Shown: positions 56,654-64,000 of the stretch, one piece after another
How positions within the stretch are numbered: position 1 is the first letter of the stretch
Layout of the letters: every line of letters starts with the position of its first letter
Assembly (NCBI RefSeq): GCF_000699445.3
Contig: NC_067197.1
Coordinates: 5,834,152 to 5,898,151 of the forward strand
Length of the DNA stretch: 64,000 nt
Source: Schistosoma haematobium
Lineage: Eukaryota; Platyhelminthes; Trematoda; Strigeidida; Schistosomatidae
Reading direction: 5' to 3'
Notes under the pieces: generated by a model
The model's input: the letters and a program-made list of their open reading frames with translations, nothing else
Database searches by the model: none
Told to the model about the DNA's origin: nothing
Translations under genes and position numbers: made by a program

Positions 56654-56996
56654 TATATCAGAAGAGTTTTTGTGGATATTATAGTAATTTCAATGGTTGA
56701 GATAATGAGTCAATCGAAGCTAAACCACCATGAATGACTTGGAATCACTGGATGTGTCACTCAATTTCGTGGATTGGTTGAAGTTAGACATTAGTACTGT
56801 TGGATACCGGTCGGCTCAGTGGTCTAGAGGTTAAGCGCTCGCGCTCGAGACTAATAGGTCCTGGGTTCGAATCTCGCAAGATGGGATCGTGGATGCGCAC
56901 TGCAGAGGATTCTCACAATAAGACGTAATGGCCACACAGTGATTCCAGGTTTTCCTCGGTGGTCTAGCTTCAATCGACTCATGATCTCAACCACTG
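56654..56996. mobile_element. SINE family B, inverted copy with 10-bp TSD
   Basis: A short minus arm (tail to CTTGGAATCACTGG) joins a plus copy with good tRNA-like head (GGCTCAGTGGTCTAGAGG) and B box (GGGTTCGAATCTC). The ribozyme reads GCAGAGGATTCTC and GACGTAATG, so its core is broken. AAACAAATAT at 56644-56653 and 56997-57006 flanks the whole insertion. Confidence 0.76.
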
Positions 56997-57006
56997 AAAC
57001 AAATAT

Positions 57007-57516
57007 CAGACAAAATCATTCAAAATAAAAATAACCCTTGGTATGATAGATATCTCTTTTGTTATTTCGTTTTAATCTATTTACATTACATTAACCATAA
57101 AGAAATACATTGAAATTCTTATGATTGTAATAATACCTCATTTATAATGAGATACATTGCAATCTTTAAGGGTACAAAATGAGAAAAAACAAACTATTTG
57201 TGTATATTGTTTGCTAATTTACTGTTTTATAAAGTATTAAAGTATTGATTCTTTGAATAGAAATCTATGTAAAAAAGTATTCAATAACATGTATTAATCA
57301 ATCAGTCAATCAATCAAGTGAACCAGTATCTAGTTTCTTTTACCCAAACTTATTTTCATTAGAAATGGTTATTGGTGATGTTCCTTGTAATTTGTTACTG
57401 TTTTTTTAATCATTTCAGTGAAAAATTAAAGAAACATATACCTGGATAGCATCAGTGTAACTCCTTGTGTATGTGGATCATTTTCTTCTTTATGACAGGA
57501 GTATAATAACAGCTCC
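57007..57516. other. AT-rich sequence, no gene seen
   Basis: No supported feature. Confidence 0.4.
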
Positions 57517-57919
57517 CCTGAAGTTAGTCTTTGTTGTCCAACCTGCATCTAATGTGCTCCATTGATTCTAAGCACATCCAGGTTGTATCTTTCTTCAGCA
57601 ACTTGGATGACTCCCGGTCCATCACACTGTATGAAAATGTTATGTATCTAAATTAATTGTTTCTCTGGTTATCAGAAGGAAAATCGGCGTCGTGACTTCT
57701 GAAGAAACTCAGCTTTCATCACTTGACGTCATAACTCTTCTAAATGAAGACCTAACTCCCAGGGCAGAGTTTAAATGGTTTGAATTATTTTGTTTCTGGT
57801 TAGCGATTTAATAGTGAGTTAGTTTTCTAGGGGATGAGGTCGCTAACCCCATGCCTAAACTTACTCCTTTATCCGGGCTTGGGACCGACAGTAGCCCCAG
57901 AAAAGCTCAAGGCGGAGTT
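57517..57919 (+). mobile_element. Element D, longest copy
   Basis: From about 57680 it matches 38.83-39.03 kb and ends at AAGGCGGAGTT. The GC-richer upstream part (57517-57655, GGTTGTATCTTTCTTCAGC and GACTCCCGGTCCATC) may be more of the same element, but there is no second copy in the window to confirm it. Confidence 0.5.
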
Positions 57920-58660
57920 AAACATATACCTAAAGAGTAAGTTATTGTAATATTGTATATTATATAAATATTTCTAAATCAGTTAATTCATTTGGTTTAA
58001 TGAGATTCTTTCAATAATCTACTTAGTCCTAAAGATATTTGACAGTATGGATTAACCTGTGGTGGTAAATCATTGAACATCATGACAACATTAAAGAATT
58101 ATAGTGATACATCAGGAATCGATCTGATGGATTGTTAACCAAAAGATTCTGTTATCCGTAACAATATCAGTCATTAGAAAATCTCTTATCATTTACAATA
58201 TTCTGCCTAATTTTGCTACAGGCAGTTTAAATACATGCAAATACTGTTTCTTTTTGTGTGTATGCGAGTTGGGAATATTGTGCTAATAAACACACGGGAA
58301 TGAAAAATAAAAATGTAAGACATTTTTATTAATTTATCCCAGTTTCTATATTTAAATTAAATGGAAACAGATATGATTTTAGGCTGATGGATAGCAAAGA
58401 GTATAACACCATACTTATTGTTCCTCTCATTTGTAAGGTTGAATAAAGTGAGAACAACAGGAATTAAAGTGGAATAGAATATGAATTTATAACATTTCAT
58501 GAATTAACTTTAGTTACTTACAGTAGGATTTGATTAGACTGAATTGTTGTTTAATCAAAATGAATGAATCTAAATACTTAGACAATGGTAAAATAGTCGT
58601 ATATATAATCATGAGAAGTATGCTTTACAAATAATTCGTAAACAATGAGATAAGATACAT
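57920..58660. other. AT-rich sequence, no gene seen
   Basis: No supported feature. Confidence 0.4.
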
Positions 58661-58662
58661 AT

Positions 58663-58765
58663 TTTGATGGAATTTTGTTCTCTGAAGTGGATGGTTTGGT
58701 CGTAGAGCTTTCATCGTTCTTCTGAACGACATCATCAGCACAAACTTCAGAAGCATGTATATTTA
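58663..58765. mobile_element. Foldback family G, single arm
   Basis: ATTTTGATGGAATTTTGTTC, GGATGGTTTGGTCGTAGAGC and GACATCATCAGCACAAACTTC form one arm of the family. The second arm is absent. Confidence 0.6.
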
Positions 58766-59457
58766 TAAAAAAAGATGAACAGAATAGACTACATATGTCA
58801 ACATTTTGGTGGATATGCACTGATTTTAAAAAGTGAAATTGTAAGCATTATGGTCACACGTTAGAAGCAAGGATCCTTTGAAGTAGTGCAAATTTTAAAA
58901 AAATTGACCAAGGTAAGATAATCAAATGAACATTATGGTTATAAAAATTAACAATTATCTTCATCGGAATATAGAAGTTATAAATTCATTTACTGCCAGC
59001 AATGATATAGGTAAAATGTAGTGAAAAGAGCGTCCTTTTATCAATCAGTTTTTTTTGTTGGTGACTTGTGACCGGTTAATTTATCACGTAATTCACTCGC
59101 CGATGAGAATACGACTTATATAATCCTAACAGTATGCCGCTATGAGCAGCCTAACGTCTTTATTGTTCCTTTTTCCCGAAAAGCCCTGCCTGTTGAGTCC
59201 AGAAAGCCAATATCAGTTCTCACTACATGAATCATTTATTTTAGATAGACTTGGTTTATATACAAACAAACAAGACCAGATCATTCTATAAAATAGAAAA
59301 TAACAATTATACAGTATCAAACCAAAAAGTGGCTGTGACTGTGAGGGACTGAAACCAATAAATTGGGAATATCTTAAGAATAGCAAATTGTATAATAATA
59401 ATCAAGCTTATAGTAAAAGGAATATAAATATATATAATCTAGTTACGTAACAACCCG
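58766..59457. other. AT-rich sequence; possible old repeat
   Basis: The stretch 59090-59215 is less AT-rich (GCCGATGAGAATACGAC, GCCCTGCCTGTTGAGTCC) and may be a retroelement relic, but I cannot assign it. Confidence 0.3.
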
Positions 59458-60225
59458 CCTATCCCATACATACAAATGCAAATAAAGACAACCAGTGTAG
59501 CAGCAGTCTCAGCATCAGTAGGCCTCAACATACACATGGGGAAAAACAAGGTCCTCAAATACAACATGGAGAACACCAATCCAGTCACACTTGATGGAGA
59601 ATGTCTGGAATATGTAGAATCCTTCACGTGTCTGGAAAGCATCATCGATGAACAAAGAGGATCAGATGCAGACGTAATGGCGAGGATTGGAAAGACAAGG
59701 ATAGCATTCCTACAATTGAAGAACACGCAAAACTAAAAACAACTTTCAACCAGTATCAAAGTCACAATCTTCAATACGAACGTCAAGACAGTTAGTTCTA
59801 TTGTACGGAGCTGAAACTTGTAGAACTACTACAATCATCATTAGGAAGGTACAAGTATTTACAAATAGTTGTCTACACAAGATACTCAACATCCATTGGT
59901 CGGATACCATCAGCAACACCATTCTGTGAAAGAGAACAAACCAGATTCCAACTGAACAGGAAATTAGGAAAAGACGATGGAAGTGGATAGAACATACATT
60001 TCGAAAATCATCAATCTGCATCACGAGATAAGCTCTAACTTGGAATTCTGAAGGGAAGTGGAAAAGAGGAAGGCCAAAGTACAGATTACTTTGGGAAATA
60101 AAAGCAGATATGAAAAGGATGAATGACAACTGGAAGGGGCTGGAAAGGATCGCCTATGACATGGTTGGATGGAGACTGCTGGTGGTTAGTCCATGCTCCT
60201 CCAGGCGTAAGTAAGTAAGTTACGT
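59458..60225 (+). mobile_element. RTE-like LINE, plus-strand C-terminal copy
   Basis: Frame 59476-59736 carries SVGLNIHMGKNKVLKYN and LESIIDEQRGSDAD. Later frames, shifted, give the KRRWKW and [13 protein letters not shown] segments and end at TGCTCCTCCAGGCG followed by the TAAGTAAGTAAG tail. It begins just after motif C. Confidence 0.82.
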
Positions 60226-60361
60226 AACATTTGCACAATAAGAATACATATATATAATAACAGTCTATAATTAGTTCCCAGAAGTTACCCATAATTTAGT
60301 CTTTGTTAGGATACAGCGTATTTCATAGTTATCTCTTATACACAAGTTATTGATTAAATGT

Positions 60362-60545
60362 TTTAAGAGCGTACTGTTGCTACGCTTAGCTCAGTGATAA
60401 CATCTAAAGCAGTGATACTGAGTGACGAAGGTTCTATGCTCTCATTTATCATCAATTCTCTCATGATTAAGGCTGCATCTTATTGATGAGCGTCAATTAT
60501 CACGAAACACGGTTTCTTCCGCCTACTTCGAAGTAACAGGAAAGC
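60362..60545 (+). mobile_element. Possible third ribozyme-bearing SINE (family C)
   Basis: TTAGCTCAGTGATAACATC resembles an A box and GAAGGTTCTATGCTC a decayed B box. About 60 nt later TTGATGAGCG is followed by ATCACGAAACACGG, a hammerhead-like pair of core strands with C3 changed to T. Stem I is not evident. The order promoter then ribozyme is that of families A and B. Confidence 0.35.
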
Positions 60546-60766
60546 TATTAAATAAGTGTCATGAGATCACACAATTAAACATTTTAGAACCTTTCAGTTA
60601 CAATTTCTTCTAGTCATCATAAGAAATTGCATTCTATTTATGGTCATGTAACAATTAAATTATGACCCATTTTGCCTAATTTTGGATTCATTATTACTAC
60701 TGTCTGATATTGACTTTAATTCTGTCTACTGGATTTTCGTGATTAGAATACATATACATATATACA

Positions 60767-60889
60767 ACACCGCCCGGAGCCCCCTTGGGGCTATCGCTGG
60801 TCTCAAGCCCGGATAAAGGAGGAGGGTTGGGCATGGGGTTAGTGGCCTCCTCCCGTAGAAATCTAACTCGCTATAAGATGCTAACCAGT
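60767..60889 (-). mobile_element. Element D, minus-strand 3' end
   Basis: The only minus-strand D copy: starts at CCGCCCGGAGCCCC and runs to CTCGCTATAAGATGCTAACC. It confirms that the GGCGGAGTT-type end is the fixed terminus. Confidence 0.55.
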
Positions 60890-60919
60890 GATATATATAT
60901 ATATCATTTGCACTGACTC

Positions 60920-60992
60920 CAAAAAAATATGTCCTGATGATGTTGTCTGGAAAGACAATGAAAGTTTCCTGACTAAACCATCCAGCTTAATG
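60920..60992. mobile_element. Foldback family G scrap
   Basis: GACAATGAAAGTTTCCTGAC and AAACCATCCAGC match part of one family G arm. Confidence 0.45.
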
Positions 60993-61795
60993 TGCAATTC
61001 ACCTGGTATATTTTCTGGATAAATTTTTCTAATATAATCTATATCTTGTTAAAGTATTTGTTTAAATAAAGAAATTTTGAAAGAAGTCTAACTTAAATAA
61101 TTTCTTTAGAGCGTGTTATATTGTTTCATATCCCCCTATATTGCCTTTCATTGAATTACATTACAAAGTAATTAACACGTTTCCTTTGTAATATCTTCAA
61201 AGAAACAACGTTTCCATGAATGTTCTAAACACACTATCATGATTTCATAGTAGTTTAAGCTTTCTAATAGATAATAGTGTATAAATGGTTGTTATATGTA
61301 TACATTTATGAAGAATGTATGTGATGTTTATGTTATTGATTTGTCTTATAAAATACGAGATTTTTTCATTATAATTCAGGTTTCATCAAATTAAAAAAAA
61401 CCTTTTGGCTAATTAATTCAATTCACTGGTCTAAAATTGACACTAGTCAATGAATCTAAATGTTTTTGATTTCTATTTTGTTATATATTTGTGGTTACAC
61501 AATACAGAGAAGTTCCGTACTAGTAACAAGCAATCGTTTATCCCCACCTGATCTTCCATGGTTACCATTAATTCTAAAACGCTTCATTCATATGACATTA
61601 TTAATATAGTAGATGTATAGGTATATAGGTAAACTGATAAGCAATTGCTCAAGTGGTCACATGAATAACAAACATTGAGACAGAATTTGCAACCATTCCA
61701 ATGGGAATGTATCATTACTATCAAAAGTACCTCTACAAAATACTTCACTTCATACTATAATCGGGTTTCAATAAAAATACTTTAATAGTATAAGG
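60993..61795. other. AT-rich sequence, no gene seen
   Basis: No supported feature. Confidence 0.4.
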
Positions 61796-62106
61796 GTTGT
61801 GGAGATTATTAAGTTTTTGATTGAGATCATGAACCGATTGATGGTAGACCACCTTTGGAAACCTGGAAGCACTGGACGGCCGTTTCTTTTTATTGTGGGA
61901 CTCCTCATTGGATGCCGGCTCAGTGGTCCAGTAGGTTAAGCGTCCGCGCGCGAGACCGAAGGCCCTGGGTTTGAATCTCGCGAGCCGGATCGTGGATGCG
62001 CACTACTGAGGAGTCCCACAATAGAACGAAATGGCCGTCCAGTTCTGCCAGGTTTCCAATGGTGGTCTAATATCAATTAGTTCATGATCTCAATCAAAAA
62101 CTTAAG
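61796..62106. mobile_element. SINE family B, inverted pair
   Basis: The minus arm stops inside the ribozyme at GGACTCCTC and is joined to a plus arm starting at GGATGCCGGCTCAGTGG, with B box GGGTTTGAATCTC, ribozyme and tail. The plus ribozyme keeps CTGAGGAG and GTC, but stem II is GTCC/GAAC (one mismatch) and stem I pairs poorly. Arms end AATCAAAAACTTAA. Confidence 0.72.
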
Positions 62107-62545
62107 TTATATCTTACAATTTAAACAGTCGTATACGGTATCTAGTGAACCTAGTGAAGTGAAATGATCAAGACAAGTGTATAAGCAGTTGTAGTAGTAA
62201 TAATATTAATGAAAGTACAAAATAATCCACACAAACGATATGATTTAGGAAGAAAGAATTAATCTATGGGATAAAGAAGTATACAATAATTTTAAGACAC
62301 AAAATCTAAGGGAAGGAATAGTGGATACATATATTTCATTGAAACAGATTCTAAACTATTTCATACATCATTTTCAGCTATTAGTTATGATAATCACATT
62401 GATAACCTTAGTCAATGAATCGATATCTACCAGCATGACTAAAATCAAAAGACAATGAATTCATAATTTAACTGAAATGTTACATTTAAACTATACAAAT
62501 GAACAATATGAATTGTCAGTATGGGATTGTGGAGATTACTATGTT
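62107..62545. other. AT-rich sequence, no gene seen
   Basis: No supported feature. Confidence 0.4.
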
Positions 62546-62665
62546 GTTTTTTTTTTTAATATTAAGATCATGAGTCGACCAATGTTACACTACCATTGAA
62601 AACCTGAAAGCACTGTTTAACCATCTTATCCTAATATGAAACCCCTCATCAGTGTACTTCATCTA
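62546..62665 (-). mobile_element. SINE family B, decayed tail fragment
   Basis: Minus-strand tail (GATCATGAGTCGACC, CCATTGAAAACCTGAAAGC) and a ribozyme relic ending near CCCCTCATCAGTG. Confidence 0.55.
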
Positions 62666-62775
62666 ATCACATTTACTAATTATTACAAAAACAAATCAAG
62701 AAAAAAATTGTTTTTTCATTGATTTTCTGATGTTATCCAAAAATTGTAACTATTTGATTTCATCCTTAAAAAATA

Positions 62776-62995
62776 ATAATATTGGTAACAATAATAGTAG
62801 TAATAATAGCAGTGATAATAGTAGTAGTAGTAGTAATAATGATGACAATAGTAATAATAATAATAATAATAATAATAGTAATGATAATAGTAGTGATAAT
62901 AAAAGCAGTAATGATAGTGGTAGTAGTAGTAATAATAATAATGGTAGTAATAATAGTAATAATAATAGTGGTAATAATAATGATAATAATATTAT
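62776..62995. repeat. AAT/AGT compound microsatellite
   Basis: About 220 bp of AAT, AGT, GAT units. The Asn/Ser-rich, Leu-rich and Ile/Val-rich frames across it are artefacts. Confidence 0.93.
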
Positions 62996-63251
62996 GTTTG
63001 TATATAAAACAAAATCTTTAACAGATTCATAATCCTTTTTATTAATGAATACACTTTTATTGTAAATATTAAATCGAATAAAACGAAAACTGGGGTAAAT
63101 ATCAAATGGGAAAAACGAGAACATAATGGAAAAAGAAAAAAGAAAGAAAATCACGAATGATATAAACAATTAATTAAATGTAAATAATTTGTTTCATACA
63201 TTTTCTTTCTCTCTATGTTATATGGTATTGTTTGGTGCATTCGTTGTTGTT

Positions 63252-63274
63252 GGTGGTGGTGGGGGTGGGGGTGG
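63252..63274 (+). repeat. G-rich tract
   Basis: GGTGGTGGTGGGGGTGGGGG has enough G-runs to form a G-quadruplex in principle. It stands out in AT-rich DNA. Confidence 0.6.
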
Positions 63275-63449
63275 TTTTGTATCCGTGTGTTTAATCATTG
63301 ACGACATATTTACAAAATAAATTTTAAAAAATACACAACTTCATATTGGTTTATCCTATAATTGACAATTAATTATTATTAATTTTGATAATAACATAAT
63401 TTTGATTAAAATCTGACAAGTTAAATTTTGAAAAGAGAAAGATTATTGT

Positions 63450-63835
63450 TATTTTGTCTTCTTTTGAGATTTCTAGAAGCATTCATAAATCAGTTAAAAC
63501 TAGAATATTATGAAAAAACTGGAAGCACTGTATGGTCATTTCATCCGGGTGTGAGACTACTCAGAATTATGCATCCACAATCCTGCCTGCCGGATTCGAA
63601 TCCAGGAGCTTCGGTGTCGCGAGCGAGCGTTGAACTTTTAGACCACTGGTCCGACATCCAACAGTGTTAATATCTAACCACAACCGATCCACCAAATTAC
63701 GCCATTGTCCATCATTACGTTGAGTGAGTTACTGTTTCACAACAGATCCGCTTGAATATCACCGGTCATCGCTTCTCACTAGAACTCCAGGATATACCTC
63801 TTGAAGCCAGTCACTAATGAACACATGATGATTTA
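63450..63835 (-). mobile_element. SINE family B, minus strand with long leader
   Basis: Tail, ribozyme relic (complement of CATTTCATCCGGGTGTG, GACTACTCAG), B box GGATTCGAATCC, head, and the longest leader (CGGTCATCGCTTCTCACTAG to CATGATG), shared with 43.40-43.47 kb. The ribozyme has lost stem II and the GTC site. Confidence 0.7.
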
Positions 63836-64000
63836 TGAAGATCGCAGTGAGCTTTCAAACATTTATATCATCTGAAGTTAGTTAATTAAGAATAAACTTG
63901 ATAACTAAGTTAAAGGTTGGCAAAAAATAAATATTTATGCAAACAAACGGGATAGCTATATCATCGTATTTCTATGGATCAGTACTATAGTACATATCAC
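63836..64000. other. AT-rich end of window
   Basis: No supported feature. Confidence 0.4.

Noticed and set aside
62730..63169. Asn/Ser-rich and Leu-rich frames
   Set aside because: They arise from the AAT/AGT microsatellite and have no other support.
63252..63274. Telomeric repeat
   Set aside because: The G-rich tract lacks a TTAGGG-type unit.

Overview
This window looks like repeat-rich, AT-rich intergenic or intronic DNA from a blood fluke (Schistosoma; species not determinable here). The main evidence is the Sm-alpha type of SINE, a tRNA-like Pol III promoter followed by a hammerhead ribozyme with the core CTGATGAG...GGACGAAAC. In the copy at 16206-16630 two ribozyme cleavage sites lie 333 nt apart, close to the roughly 335-nt unit known for Sm-alpha. 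Many degraded RTE-clade LINE copies with GTAAG-type tandem tails support the same assignment. I found no intact protein-coding gene. Almost every long reading frame is a decayed retrotransposon, a frame crossing a SINE, or a microsatellite. Two short frames near 12.9-13.5 kb are the only candidates for ordinary exons, and both are weak.

The window holds about fourteen RTE fragments, mostly on the minus strand, all 5'-truncated or broken. About a dozen are family A (Sm-alpha-like) SINE loci, and more than twenty-five are loci of a second tRNA-like SINE, here called family B. There are also five copies of a short LINE-like 3' end (element D), three copies of another LINE 3' end with AATAAATAA tails (element E), a decayed LTR-like family (F), a foldback family (G), one 290-bp MITE with an 8-bp target duplication, and microsatellites. 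Layout: 0-9 kb has RTE and B fragments plus D and E ends; 10-19 kb has microsatellites, two nearly identical Sm-alpha insertions and a SINE-RTE-SINE composite; 19-36 kb is mostly inverted A and B pairs; 36-47 kb mixes E, D, RTE, LTR and B copies and includes a 515-bp duplicated RTE piece; 47-64 kb has B copies, the MITE, a tRNA-Lys-like relic, RTE fragments and a possible third ribozyme-bearing SINE.

The most interesting structure is family B. It carries its own hammerhead, with the same catalytic core as Sm-alpha but a different stem I (GCACTG paired with CAGTGC) and loop III. Several copies keep the core, and some show a paired change in stem II. Both SINE families occur mainly as head-to-head inverted pairs, with 5' ends in the centre and 3' tails outward. 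Target-site duplications bound some of these pairs as single insertions, which suggests fold-back during reverse transcription. Genomic RTE-type enzymes may mobilise the SINEs, but nothing here proves that link.
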